From contig JAIXUG010000008.1 in the NCBI GenBank assembly GCA_027484105.1, forward strand, positions 1 to 64,000: a stretch of DNA of 64,000 nt, in the 5' to 3' direction. The stretch comes from Comamonadaceae bacterium (GTDB taxonomy: Bacteria; Pseudomonadota; Gammaproteobacteria; Burkholderiales; Burkholderiaceae_C). Of the stretch, positions 9,157-17,821 are shown piece after piece (positions within the stretch are counted from its first letter, which is position 1; every line of letters starts with the position of its first letter). The notes below the pieces were generated by a model. It ran no database searches and was not told where the DNA came from. It saw nothing but the letters and a program-made list of their open reading frames with translations. The position numbers were made by a program, and so were the translations under genes.

Positions 9157-9591
9157 TCAATAGGTTTTGGTCACTGGCACCAGGGTTTGCTGCATCAGGG
9201 CGCAGTCCGTTCGTTGGCCATGCTCATCGATGTGCACCAATTCGGCTGTGGTCACGATGATGCGTTTACCCGCCTTGGTGACGCGGCCAATGGCGCGAAT
9301 CTCTCCACCTTGAAAGCTGGCGAGAAAGTTGATTTTGTACTCCACCGTGGTGACTTCCATGCCTTCGGGGGCCACCGTCAAGGCCGCGTAGCCACCGGCA
9401 ATATCGGCCAGTGCGCCCATGGCCCCGCCATGAAAGCCGCCCTGTTGCTGGGTCACCTTGTCGCTGTAGGGCAGGGCCAGTTCGACCTGCCCCTGCGTGG
9501 CCGACAAGAGGCGAACGCCCAAGTGGTTCATCATGCCCTGGCGGGCCAAACTTTGGGCAACGCGCTCGTGGGGGGTCAGGGCTGAGGTCAC
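9157..9591 (-). CDS. PaaI-type hotdog thioesterase
   Basis: About 144 residues. Hotdog-fold signature QQQGGFHGGAMGALADIAGGYAA-like segment (around residues 50-72) with the GG-AL-D pattern of PaaI/acyl-CoA thioesterases, followed by TVEYKINFLAS. It would hydrolyse an acyl-CoA, perhaps rescuing CoA from stalled leucine-pathway intermediates. The start is uncertain: GTG 9591 leaves room for a leader after the operator at 9628-9643, whereas the longer frame begins with TTG 9621 only six bases from the operator. It is the first gene of the minus-strand operon after liuR. Confidence 0.87.
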   Translation of the reverse strand: MTSALTPHERVAQSLARQGMMNHLGVRLLSATQGQVELALPYSDKVTQQQGGFHGGAMGALADIAGGYAALTVAPEGMEVTTVEYKINFLASFQGGEIRAIGRVTKAGKRIIVTTAELVHIDEHGQRTDCALMQQTLVPVTKTY

Positions 9592-9627
9592 ATCGAATCC
9601 AGAGGTTGAAATCAAGACCAACTGTAA

Positions 9628-9650
9628 TTGACGTTTACGTCAACGTCAAC
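9628..9650. promoter_or_regulatory. Candidate LiuR operator upstream of the leucine operon
   Basis: TTGACGTTTACGTCAA at 9628-9643 is two perfect 7-base arms around TT, followed directly by a third direct half-site (CGTCAA to 9649). It matches the LiuR/MerR-type operator style known from proteobacterial leucine catabolism (established) and repeats almost exactly at 10162-10183. It lies just before the thioesterase-liuA operon. Confidence 0.8.
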
Positions 9651-9680
9651 CCAAAATCGCCGGGTCAAGCCAGGCACCGG

Positions 9681-10085
9681 TCAGCCGGACACCGTGGCCT
9701 TGTTGGCCTTGCTCAGCAAACTGCGGGTTTCTTTTTCGTGGGTTTTCACTTCGTCCAAGGTGGCTTCCAGGTCGGCCAATTGAGACTCCAGCTGCTGGCG
9801 GTGTTCGGCCAGCACCACCAAGAACTTCTTGAGCTGGGGCACCGTGTCGCGCGGGCTGTCGTACATGTCGATCAGGTCTTTGGCTTCCGTCAGCGACAAG
9901 CCCAGGCGCTTGGCACGCAAGGTCAGTTTGAGCCGGGTGCGGTCGCGTGCCGAATACACGCGGTTGCGCCCCCCGGGACCCGAACGCTCGGGCTCCAGCA
10001 GACCCATGTCTTCGTAAAAACGGATGGCGCGGGTGGTCAGGTCAAACTCCTGGGCCAAATCGCTGATCGTGTACGTGTTCGCCAT
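9681..10085 (-). CDS. liuR: MerR family regulator of branched-chain amino acid degradation
   Basis: 134 residues. The N-terminal MerR winged helix (YTISDLAQEFDLTTRAIRFY then EDMGLLEPER) is followed by GRNRVYSARDRTRLKLTLRAKRLG, exactly the LiuR/CueR-like layout, and a C-terminal coiled coil rich in Gln/Glu/Leu (residues about 85-125). No C-terminal metal-binding cysteines are present, as expected for an acyl-CoA-responsive member rather than a metal sensor. Candidate operators lie on both sides of the gene, one in its own promoter region, so autoregulation is likely. Confidence 0.9.
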   Translation of the reverse strand: MANTYTISDLAQEFDLTTRAIRFYEDMGLLEPERSGPGGRNRVYSARDRTRLKLTLRAKRLGLSLTEAKDLIDMYDSPRDTVPQLKKFLVVLAEHRQQLESQLADLEATLDEVKTHEKETRSLLSKANKATVSG

Positions 10086-10161
10086 GGCGTGCGGTTCTCA
10101 TCTTGCTTGCACCATCGGGACAGGCGGTTGCTCAACCGCGCCCTAGAATGCAATGTCATCT

Positions 10162-10184
10162 TTGACGTTAACGTCAACGTCAAT
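10162..10184. promoter_or_regulatory. Candidate LiuR operator between liuR and the MBL gene
   Basis: TTGACGTTAACGTCAA at 10162-10177 is a perfect 16-bp palindrome with an adjoining third half-site CGTCAA ending at 10183. It differs from the 9628 site by one base over the shared 22 bases. It sits 77 bp upstream of liuR and 8 bp upstream of the chosen start of the MBL-fold gene, in the right place to control both. Confidence 0.82.
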
Positions 10185-10191
10185 TTCCCGA

Positions 10192-11373
10192 ATGCTAACC
10201 CAAACCAGCCCTCGCATGCCCTCTTCGCTCCTGGCCACACCTGCAACCGAGCCACGCCAGGCTTTGCCAGCGCTGTCTTTCCCTTTGGGGGAGCACCTGC
10301 CTGCACCCGGGACCGCCACCGAAGTCGCACCCGGCGTGTACTGGCTGCGCATGGCTCTGCCCTTTGCACTGAACCACATCAACCTCTGGCTGCTGCGCGA
10401 CCGTTTGCCCCACCCCACACAAGCCGATGTGTTGCAGGAAGGCTGGACCGTGGTGGACTGCGGCATCGACAACCCAGCCACCCGCCAGGCCTGGGCGCAG
10501 ATTGAACAGAACGTGCTGCAAGGCCTGCCCATCCTGCGCGTGCTGGTGACCCACATGCACCCGGACCACATGGGCCTGGCCCATTGGCTGTGCGAACGAT
10601 GGCAGGCGCCTTTGTGGATGAGCACCAGTGAGTACCAGTCGGCCTGGCTGGCGTGCAGCGGCTTGTCCAACTTTGGCGGCGATGCCACCGTGGCATTTTT
10701 TGCCGCACATGGCTGGAGCGCATCCGATGACATGAAAGAAGTCAAATCAAGAGTCGGCTATTACGCCGGCATGGTGCCCAGGATTCCAGGCGCCTATGTC
10801 CGCTTGATGGAAGGCACTGCGGTCCGCATTGGCGAGCGCACCTGGCAGTGCATCAGCGGCTTCGGTCACTCCCCCGAACACATGGCCTTGCACGACACCC
10901 ACAACCAGTTGCTGATCAGTGGCGACATGTTGTTGCCCTCGATTTCCACCAACATCAGCGTGTACGCCATGGAGCCCGAGGGCAACCCTCTGCAGTTGTT
11001 TCTGGACTCGCTGGACAAAATGGCCCACCTGCCCGATGAGACGCTGATCCTGCCCTCACACGGACGCCCCTTCCAAGGCGCCCACACCCGCATGGCGCAA
11101 TTGCGCACCCACCATGACGAACGCCTGAACGAGTTGCTGCAAGCCTGCCGTGACCACGCCCTCAGCGCCCACGACGCCTTGCCCCTGATCTTCAAACGCA
11201 CGCTGGATGTGCACCAGACCACCTTTGCGATGGGCGAGGCCGTGGCGCACTTCAACCTGCTCTGGCTGCAGGGTCGGCTGTCTCGCCACCGGGACGAGGC
11301 GGGCATTTACCGCTTCACCAAGCCTTCACCCTCGTCGCCCGCCAAACCCATCGACGATTGGCGCAAGGCCTGA
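10192..11373 (+). CDS. MBL-fold metallo-hydrolase
   Basis: 393 residues. The dinuclear metal site HMHPDH is at residues 121-126; the later ligands fall in GFGHSPEH and ISGDMLL, and ILPSHGRPF supplies the last histidine. This is a beta-lactamase-fold hydrolase of the glyoxalase II-like/thioesterase-like class; the substrate is unknown. The frame begins upstream at 10153, but that start would fall before the LiuR palindrome, so ATG 10192 (or 10216) is more credible. The operator beside it makes it a probable LiuR-regulon member. Its 3' end overlaps the convergent metallopeptidase gene by 67 bp. Confidence 0.88.
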   Translation: MLTQTSPRMPSSLLATPATEPRQALPALSFPLGEHLPAPGTATEVAPGVYWLRMALPFALNHINLWLLRDRLPHPTQADVLQEGWTVVDCGIDNPATRQAWAQIEQNVLQGLPILRVLVTHMHPDHMGLAHWLCERWQAPLWMSTSEYQSAWLACSGLSNFGGDATVAFFAAHGWSASDDMKEVKSRVGYYAGMVPRIPGAYVRLMEGTAVRIGERTWQCISGFGHSPEHMALHDTHNQLLISGDMLLPSISTNISVYAMEPEGNPLQLFLDSLDKMAHLPDETLILPSHGRPFQGAHTRMAQLRTHHDERLNELLQACRDHALSAHDALPLIFKRTLDVHQTTFAMGEAVAHFNLLWLQGRLSRHRDEAGIYRFTKPSPSSPAKPIDDWRKA

Positions 11374-12257
11374 CGCCGCTGGGCATAGTCGGGCATGACA
11401 TCGCCCACGGTTTCCCAAAATCGGGGGCTGTGGTTCATCTCGCGCAGGTGCGCCAGCTCATGCACCACCACGTAATCGATCTGGCTGATCGGCAGGTGGA
11501 TCAGTCGCCAGTTGAGCCGGATATGGCCATCGGTGCGGGCACTGCCCCAACGGGTGCTGGCGCTGGACAGGCTGAGCTTTTGCCAACGCACCCCCAGCAG
11601 CGGGGCAAAGTGCTGCAAGCGCTGCTCAAACAGGGCCAAAGCCTGTTTTTTCAGCCAGACTTGCGCCGCATCGCGCACTTGCGACACGCTGGCACCCGGC
11701 GGCACCGTGACGGGCAAGAGCCGATCGGGCGGGATGTCTTGCCCCTGTACACGGCCCATACCGCGCTCCATCACGCAAAGCTGCACCGTGCGACCCAAAA
11801 ACGGCACCTCGGCCCCATGCCGCCATTCGATGGCACTCTGGAATTGCTCGGTTTGACGCTGCCTGAATTGCTGCAGTTTGGCCACAATCCAGACGCCTTT
11901 TTCCTGCACCGCGGCATCGATCTCGCGCAAGGGCACCCAATTGGGCGCACGCACCACCAGGCCATCGGCCCCGACCAAAAAACCGATGCTTTTACGGCGC
12001 GAACGCTCGAAGCGGTAAGACACCGCCATGCCCTGCAATTGCACATGGCGGTTGGCTGCGGGGTGAGTAAAGCCCACCGGCCCAGAGGGCGGGGCCTCCG
12101 ACCCCGCCTTGGCTTCGGGCATGGGGACTTTTGCTGGATCGGCTGCCGAAAGTGCAGCAGGCGATGCCACGGGAGGGGCCTCGGCTCTGGCCTGCGGCAC
12201 AGGCGCCGGATCACCGCCCGTGAAAAAGTCCAACACAAACTGGATCGGCGCGCGCAT
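11307..12257 (-). CDS. YgjP-like (DUF45) zinc metallopeptidase-domain protein
   Basis: 316 residues. The N-terminal 90 residues are low-complexity Ala/Pro-rich; the C-terminal domain carries HELAH at residues 266-270 and a third likely zinc ligand at His276 (NHSPRFW), followed by PDY-RR. This is the SprT/YgjP-like gluzincin arrangement. The GSARTDGHIRLNWRLIHLP segment just before the motif is typical of the family. Function is not established. It is the last gene of the glyQ-glyS-gmhB-plsC operon, beginning 18 bp after plsC. Confidence 0.9.
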   Translation of the reverse strand: MRAPIQFVLDFFTGGDPAPVPQARAEAPPVASPAALSAADPAKVPMPEAKAGSEAPPSGPVGFTHPAANRHVQLQGMAVSYRFERSRRKSIGFLVGADGLVVRAPNWVPLREIDAAVQEKGVWIVAKLQQFRQRQTEQFQSAIEWRHGAEVPFLGRTVQLCVMERGMGRVQGQDIPPDRLLPVTVPPGASVSQVRDAAQVWLKKQALALFEQRLQHFAPLLGVRWQKLSLSSASTRWGSARTDGHIRLNWRLIHLPISQIDYVVVHELAHLREMNHSPRFWETVGDVMPDYAQRRQALRQSSMGLAGDEGEGLVKR

Positions 12258-12275
12258 GCTTCGCCCTGAGGGGTT

Positions 12276-13043
12276 TCAGGGGTGTGGGGCGGTGGCGGTG
12301 AGGGCGCCAGCCGGATAAGCCTCTGGGTCCAGGCGGTGCATCTCCGACTCGATCCAGGTTTCGACCTCGAGCATCAGTTCTTCGGCGCTGCGGCCTTCGC
12401 TGGGAATGGCCCGACCAATCGAGATGTCCACCACGCCCGGTTTCTTGACGAAAGCACGGGTGGGCCAGCAGCGTGCCGAGGTCACGGCGATCGGGATCAC
12501 GGGCACACCGGCTGCAATGGCCAAGCGGGCTCCGCCGCTTTTGTATTCGCCCTTTTGGCCACGCGGGATACGGGTGCCTTCAGGGAACATGATGACCCAC
12601 ACCCCCTCGTCCATCAGCCTGCGGCCTTGCTGCACCACTTTGGCAAAGGCGCGTGAGCGCTGCTTGCGGTCGATGTGGATCATGTCCAAACGCCCCATGG
12701 CCCAGCCGAAAAACGGCACATGCAACAGCTCTTTTTTGAATACATAGGCCAGCGGGTGGGGCATGATGACGGGCATCACAAAGGTCTCCCAGGTGGACTG
12801 GTGCTTGACCAGCAACACCGCCGGGTCCTTGGTGCCCAAGGGCAGGTTTTCCATGCCCTGGATGCGGTTTTCGATGCCCAGGATGCGCGTGCCACTGTTG
12901 ACGGCCAAGCGCAACCAGCCCACACACAGCCAGTAAAGGCGTGTGCTGCTCACGAAGTAGGAAACCAGCACCACAAACAGGGCCCAAGGGATGACGGTGA
13001 TGGCCATCCACAACACATGGGCAAAAGAGCGGACAAAGTTCAT
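12276..13043 (-). CDS. plsC: 1-acyl-sn-glycerol-3-phosphate acyltransferase
   Basis: 255 residues, acylating lysophosphatidate to phosphatidate at the inner membrane. An N-terminal membrane segment (about residues 10-32) precedes the acyltransferase motifs: KHQSTWE at 80-86, an HX4E variant of the usual HX4D, and FPEGTR at 153-158. GVPVIPIAVTS is the last conserved block. The frame is open upstream into gmhB, but ATG 13043 gives the standard length. It lies 32 bp after gmhB. The HX4E form occurs in related betaproteobacterial proteins to my knowledge and need not mean inactivity. Confidence 0.92.
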   Translation of the reverse strand: MNFVRSFAHVLWMAITVIPWALFVVLVSYFVSSTRLYWLCVGWLRLAVNSGTRILGIENRIQGMENLPLGTKDPAVLLVKHQSTWETFVMPVIMPHPLAYVFKKELLHVPFFGWAMGRLDMIHIDRKQRSRAFAKVVQQGRRLMDEGVWVIMFPEGTRIPRGQKGEYKSGGARLAIAAGVPVIPIAVTSARCWPTRAFVKKPGVVDISIGRAIPSEGRSAEELMLEVETWIESEMHRLDPEAYPAGALTATAPHP

Positions 13044-13075
13044 GGGGGCTGGGGCTCTGGGGGCAAAGGTACAAC

Positions 13076-13645
13076 TCAGGCGGGCGCAGCCGGTGCGGCC
13101 CCGAGCAAGCGATCCACGAACGCCGACAGGTCGGCATGCACTTGGGTCGCAGCGGGAAACTCGAGGGGCAGCGGCTGACCGGCGAGATTGGCATGCCGCC
13201 CGGTCAAGACCAGATGCGGGTTGCAAGCCGCCGCCTGGGCGGCTTGCATGTCGCGCAAGCTGTCGCCCACATAAGGCACCCCCGTCAGAGGCACACCGTA
13301 ACGTTCGGCAATTTGTTGCAGCAAACCAGGGGCAGGCTTGCGGCAAGTGCAGCCTTCGTCGGGGGCGTGCGGGCAATAAAAAATCGCGTCAATCCGCCCA
13401 CCCAAGGCCGCCAAAGACTTGAGCATGTGGGCATGCACAGCATTGAGCGCGGCCATGTCGAACAAGCCCCGGCCAATGCCCGACTGGTTGGTGGCGAGCA
13501 CCACATGGAAACCAGCGTGGTTCAAGCGGCCAATCGCCTCCAGCGCACCGGGCAGGGGGTACCACTCTTCGGGCGATTTGACGAACTCGTCGCTGGCCCG
13601 GTTGATGGTGCCATCGCGGTCCAGAATGACGAGTTTGTGGGGCAT
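13076..13645 (-). CDS. gmhB: D-glycero-beta-D-manno-heptose 1,7-bisphosphate 7-phosphatase
   Basis: 189 residues, removing the C7 phosphate during ADP-heptose synthesis for lipopolysaccharide inner core. The HAD nucleophile and acid aspartates are residues 9 and 11 in ILDRDGTIN; the GmhB-specific zinc loop has Cys91, His93, Cys99 and Cys101 (CPHAPDEGCTCRKP); VGDS holds motif IV. It starts 13 bp after the end of glyS and continues into plsC, a common Burkholderiales arrangement. Confidence 0.95.
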   Translation of the reverse strand: MPHKLVILDRDGTINRASDEFVKSPEEWYPLPGALEAIGRLNHAGFHVVLATNQSGIGRGLFDMAALNAVHAHMLKSLAALGGRIDAIFYCPHAPDEGCTCRKPAPGLLQQIAERYGVPLTGVPYVGDSLRDMQAAQAAACNPHLVLTGRHANLAGQPLPLEFPAATQVHADLSAFVDRLLGAAPAAPA

Positions 13646-13658
13646 GGGGGTTGCGGGA

Positions 13659-15791
13659 TCAGGCCGCCAGGCGCGACAAGTCGGCCACGCGGTTCATGGC
13701 CACATGCAGCGACTTGAGCAGGCCCTGGCGGTTCAGGCGCAGGTCCATTTCTTCGGCATTGACCATCACGTCGTCAAAGAACGCATCGACCGGGGCACGC
13801 AGCGCGGCCAGGGTTTGCAGGCTCGCGGTGTAATCACCCGCTTTGAATTGCGCTTCGGATTCGGGCAGCAGCCTTTGCATGACCGCGTACAGGCCCTTCT
13901 CGGCATCTTCCTGCAGCAGCGCAGGGTTGACGTGGGCGTCCACCTCGCCGGCTTTTTTGAGGATGTTGCCGATGCGCTTGTTGGCCGCAGCCAGCGCCGG
14001 ACTCTCGGGCAGGGCGGCAAAAGCGCGCACGGCCGAGAGGCACGGGTTGACCTGACCCAATCGCGCCGGGCGCAGGGCCATGACCGCATCGACCTCTTGC
14101 GCGCTGAAGCCTTGCTCGCGCAGGCTGCCGGACAGGCGGTCGTAGATGAAGTCAACCAAGGCGTCTGCACCGCCCGCGATCTTGTCGCCAAACACCGGCG
14201 CAGACAGCGCCAGCAATTCGGGCAAGCCCAGATCGACGTCTTTTTCAATCAGCATGCGGATCACGCCCAAAGCGTGGCGGCGCAGCGCGAACGGGTCTTT
14301 GTCGCCCGTGGGCACATTGCCAATGCCAAACATGCCCACCAAAGTTTCGAGCTTGTCGGCCAGCGCCACCACCAAGCCCACGTTGTTGCGCGGCAAGTCG
14401 TCGCCCGCAAAGCGCGGTTTGTAATGGTCTTCAATGGCTTCGGCCACATCACTGCTCAGGCCGTCATGGCGAGCGTAATAGCCGCCCATGATGCCCTGCA
14501 GCTCAGGGAATTCACCCACCATGTCGGTCAGCAAATCGGTCTTGGCCAAACGGGCAGCTTGCTCGGCTTGCTTGGCCAGAAGATCGCCGCCCACTTGCTG
14601 GCCAATGGCTTGGGCGATGGCGCAGACACGCGCCATGCGCTCACCTTGCGTGCCCAGCTTGTTGTGATAAACCACTTTGGACAGGCCTTCGACGCGCGAT
14701 TCGAGTGTCTTTTTGCGATCTTGGTCAAAGAAGAATTTGGCATCGGCCAAGCGCGGGCGCACGACGCGCTCGTTGCCGCCGATCACCAAGGAAGCGTCGT
14801 CGGGGGTGATGTTGCTGACCACCAAGAAACGGTTCGTCAGCTTGCCCGAGGCGTCGATCAAGGGAAAGTATTTCTGATTGGCCTTCATCGTGAGGATCAG
14901 GCACTCTTGCGGGACGTCCAAGAATTCTGTTTCGAACTCACACGTCAACACATTCGGGCGCTCGACCAAGGCGGTCACTTCGTCCAGCAGGGCCTCGTCT
15001 TCGATCGGACGAGCACCGTTGCCCACCTTGGCAGCAGCCGCTTGCAGCTGACGCACGATCTCAGCGCGGCGCTCGGCAAAGCTGGCGATCACCGAGCCGT
15101 CGTTCTTCAAGGTGTCGGCGTACTGGTCGGCGTGCGGCACAAGCACGGGCGAGACCTTGGCCTCAAAACGGTGGCCTTGCGTGCTGTTACTGGCCGTGAG
15201 GCCCAACGCCTTGACCGGCACCACGGTGCTGCCATGCAGAGCAATGAGGCTGTGCGCGGGGCGCACAAAATTCACGCTGCTCCAGCCGGGCAACTCACAG
15301 TCGGTTTCCAGCTGGTACTGCATGACTTTGGGGATCGGCAACTTGGCCAGCGCTTCTTCCAGCGCTTTTTGCAGGCCCGCTTGCAGCGAAGCGCCTTTGA
15401 CGATGCTGTCGTAAAACAAGGCGTCCGCTTTGCCGTCCGGGGCGCGCTTGAGCGCGGCCACGGCCGCAGCCGGGTCGTTCACATCCGCCCCCAGCGCTTG
15501 CAGCTTTTTCAGCAGTGCGGGCGTGGCGTTGCCAGCGGCATCGAGGCCCACGGCCACGGGCATCAGCTTTTGCTGCACGGCTTTGTCGGCGCCTTGTGCC
15601 AGCACGCCGGTCACATGCGCTGCCAGGCGGCGGGGGGATGCAAAAGCCGTCACCACCGCATCAGCAGCGGCCAGGCCCTGGGCCTTGAGCTGTTCGGCCA
15701 GTACGGTTGAAAACGCCGCACCCAACTTGTTGAGCGCCTTGGGCGGCAGCTCTTCCACAAACAGTTCCACCAGCAAATTCTGTGTTGTCAT
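13659..15791 (-). CDS. glyS: Glycyl-tRNA synthetase beta subunit
   Basis: 710 residues, normal for the bacterial alpha2beta2 enzyme. The N-terminus NLLVELFVEELPPKAL is diagnostic, and the C-terminal region carries the DALRP-like anticodon-binding domain (FFDDVMVNAEEMDLRLNR near the end). The subunit binds tRNA-Gly and supports charging by GlyQ. ATG 15791 follows GGGAG and lies 11 bp after the glyQ stop; an upstream ATG in the same frame lies inside glyQ and is not needed. Confidence 0.97.
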   Translation of the reverse strand: MTTQNLLVELFVEELPPKALNKLGAAFSTVLAEQLKAQGLAAADAVVTAFASPRRLAAHVTGVLAQGADKAVQQKLMPVAVGLDAAGNATPALLKKLQALGADVNDPAAAVAALKRAPDGKADALFYDSIVKGASLQAGLQKALEEALAKLPIPKVMQYQLETDCELPGWSSVNFVRPAHSLIALHGSTVVPVKALGLTASNSTQGHRFEAKVSPVLVPHADQYADTLKNDGSVIASFAERRAEIVRQLQAAAAKVGNGARPIEDEALLDEVTALVERPNVLTCEFETEFLDVPQECLILTMKANQKYFPLIDASGKLTNRFLVVSNITPDDASLVIGGNERVVRPRLADAKFFFDQDRKKTLESRVEGLSKVVYHNKLGTQGERMARVCAIAQAIGQQVGGDLLAKQAEQAARLAKTDLLTDMVGEFPELQGIMGGYYARHDGLSSDVAEAIEDHYKPRFAGDDLPRNNVGLVVALADKLETLVGMFGIGNVPTGDKDPFALRRHALGVIRMLIEKDVDLGLPELLALSAPVFGDKIAGGADALVDFIYDRLSGSLREQGFSAQEVDAVMALRPARLGQVNPCLSAVRAFAALPESPALAAANKRIGNILKKAGEVDAHVNPALLQEDAEKGLYAVMQRLLPESEAQFKAGDYTASLQTLAALRAPVDAFFDDVMVNAEEMDLRLNRQGLLKSLHVAMNRVADLSRLAA

Positions 15792-15802
15792 GTCGGTCTC
15801 CC

Positions 15803-16708
15803 TCACGCGGCTTTCTTGGGCATTTGAGCCACCCATTCGCGCGGGGCCATCGGGAAACCCAGACGTTCGCGGCTGTCGTAATAACTCTGGGCCACGCTGC
15901 GGGCCAGGTTGCGGATGCGGCCGATGTAGGCGGCGCGCTCGGTCACGCTGATCGCGCCACGCGCGTCCAGCAGGTTGAAGGTGTGGGCGGCTTTGAGCAC
16001 TTGCTCGTAGGCGGGCAAGGCCAGCTGCTGCACGATCAGGTTTTGCGCCTGTTTTTCATGCGCGCCGAAAGCGGTGAACAAGAAGTCGGCGTCGCTGTGC
16101 TCGAAGTTGTAGGTCGACTGCTCCACCTCGTTCTGGTGGTACACATCGCCGTAGCTCAGGGTGTCGGTCCACTTCAGGTTGTAGACGTTGTCCACGCCCT
16201 GCAAATACATGGCCAAGCGCTCCAGACCGTAGGTGATCTCGCCGGTGATCGGCTTGCAGTCGATGCCGCCCACTTGCTGGAAGTAGGTGAACTGCGTGAC
16301 TTCCATGCCGTTCAACCAAACTTCCCAGCCCAGGCCCCAAGCGCCGAGCGTGGGGTTTTCCCAATCGTCTTCGACGAAACGGATGTCGTTTTTCTTGAGG
16401 TCAAAACCCAGCGCTTCGAGCGAACCCAGATACAGCTCCAAGATGTTGCTGGGCGCTGGCTTCAAGACCACTTGGTATTGGTAGTAGTGCTGCAGGCGGT
16501 TGGGGTTTTCGCCGTAGCGGCCGTCTTTGGGGCGACGGCTGGGCTGCACATAGGCGGCCTTCCAGGGCTCGGGGCCGATGGCGCGCAAAAACGTTGCGGT
16601 GTGGCTGGTGCCCGCGCCGACTTCCATGTCGTAGGGCTGGAGCAAGGCGCAGCCCTGGGCGTCCCAGTACTGCTGCAGTTTCAGAATGATTTGCTGGAAG
16701 GTCAACAT
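15803..16708 (-). CDS. glyQ: Glycyl-tRNA synthetase alpha subunit
   Basis: 301 residues, the class II catalytic subunit. [19 protein letters not shown], the [18 protein letters not shown] motif 2 region and [12 protein letters not shown] are hallmarks. It makes glycyl-adenylate and charges tRNA-Gly with GlyS. ATG 16708 gives the family-standard N-terminus; the frame extends 16 codons upstream without support. It heads the glyQ-glyS-gmhB-plsC-metallopeptidase operon; the 144-bp gap behind it presumably contains the promoter, though no clear -35/-10 pair stands out. Confidence 0.97.
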   Translation of the reverse strand: MLTFQQIILKLQQYWDAQGCALLQPYDMEVGAGTSHTATFLRAIGPEPWKAAYVQPSRRPKDGRYGENPNRLQHYYQYQVVLKPAPSNILELYLGSLEALGFDLKKNDIRFVEDDWENPTLGAWGLGWEVWLNGMEVTQFTYFQQVGGIDCKPITGEITYGLERLAMYLQGVDNVYNLKWTDTLSYGDVYHQNEVEQSTYNFEHSDADFLFTAFGAHEKQAQNLIVQQLALPAYEQVLKAAHTFNLLDARGAISVTERAAYIGRIRNLARSVAQSYYDSRERLGFPMAPREWVAQMPKKAA

Positions 16709-16852
16709 GGCCGAAGCGAGGCCAGCAGCGAGCTGGCCGGGGTTGGATGGGCGCAAGCTTTGCGCGAGCCTGCGATTTTACGGGCTTTAGTGCCAGCCAC
16801 TCCCTGACAGGGGCCTGCCGCCGCGCATCCATGCCGCACAAACGCCGCCCCG

Positions 16853-17821
16853 CTAAGCCTTGAAGAAATTCACGGCCCCCGAAAAGGTCACAAACGCCGC
16901 CACCGTGGTCACCAAAATGATGCGGGCAATGCGGCCGTTGTCCGCACCCAAACGCTCGGCCAGCAAGGACACATTGCTGGCACTGGGCAAGGCGGCCACC
17001 AAGACCATGACCTGCAAGGCAAAGGGCTCCAGCGGCAGGCCCCACTGAATCGCAGCCAAGCCCACCAACAACACCAACACCGGGTGCACCACCAGTTTGA
17101 TCAAGGCGATCGGCAGGTAGTCGATGGCACGCAAAGGCCCGTCCGGGCGCTCGTGCGACAACATGAGCGAACGGGCCAAGACCGCACCGATGGTGAACAA
17201 GGCCACGGGAGAGGCGGCATCGGCCAGCAAACCCACGGTTTTGCTCACCGGGCCCAACAGCTCCAGGTTCCAATAAGAAAACGCTGCCCCAATGCTGATG
17301 GCCCAAGGCATCGGGTTGCGCAGCACCCCCGCCAAGGCCTTGCGTGCCGCAACGGCCGCGCCGTGCTGACCCGCAGCGTCCATGCGGGACAAGGCGACGC
17401 ACAAAGAAGACGTGATGACGAGATCGATCACGATGGTCACGATCGCAGGGCCCACGGCCTGCGCGCCCAACAAGGCCACCAGCAACGGCACGCCCATGAA
17501 ACCGGTGTTGGGAAAAGCCGCCACCAAGGCCCCCAAAGACGCATCGTTCCACCGAACGCGCGGGTTCAGACTGATGGCAATGCTCAAAGCCACGATCAGC
17601 AACGCGCACAACAGGTAGGTGAAAAACACCCCCGCATCCAGCAATTGCGCGATGGGCGTGTCAGCACCAAACCTGAAAAGCATGCACGGCAAAGCAAAAA
17701 ACAGGACAAACCCATTCAAGCCAGGAATGGCCTCCAAGGGCAAAAACCGCCAACGTGCGGCCACATAGCCGCACAAAACCAGCGCAAAAAACGGAAAAGT
17801 GACGCGGAAAATTTCAAGCAT
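16853..17821 (-). CDS. AEC family permease (auxin efflux carrier-like)
   Basis: 322 residues with about ten hydrophobic helices and no signal peptide. The N-terminus MLEIFRVTFPFFALVLCGY and the conserved AFPNTGFMGVPLL segment, together with the symmetrical C-terminal half (ALPSASNVSLLAE), mark the AEC/bile-acid-arsenite clan, where characterised bacterial members move malate or other dicarboxylates. The substrate is not predictable. ATG 17821 is preferred; the open frame extends upstream. The ribosome site GGGAA lies within a short hairpin (17824-17836). Confidence 0.9.
   Translation of the reverse strand: MLEIFRVTFPFFALVLCGYVAARWRFLPLEAIPGLNGFVLFFALPCMLFRFGADTPIAQLLDAGVFFTYLLCALLIVALSIAISLNPRVRWNDASLGALVAAFPNTGFMGVPLLVALLGAQAVGPAIVTIVIDLVITSSLCVALSRMDAAGQHGAAVAARKALAGVLRNPMPWAISIGAAFSYWNLELLGPVSKTVGLLADAASPVALFTIGAVLARSLMLSHERPDGPLRAIDYLPIALIKLVVHPVLVLLVGLAAIQWGLPLEPFALQVMVLVAALPSASNVSLLAERLGADNGRIARIILVTTVAAFVTFSGAVNFFKA

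Noticed and set aside
12795..12810. PlsC inactivation because the usual HX4D is HX4E
   Set aside because: The conservative change occurs in related proteins and the other motifs are intact, so no loss of function is claimed.
13419..15710. 763-codon open frame opposite glyS
   Set aside because: Low-complexity His/Gln/Arg-rich translation with no domain, exactly antisense to a well-supported gene; a GC-driven shadow.
16802..16812. CCCTGACAGGG palindrome upstream of glyQ as an operator
   Set aside because: Only five-base arms in GC-rich DNA; expected by chance.
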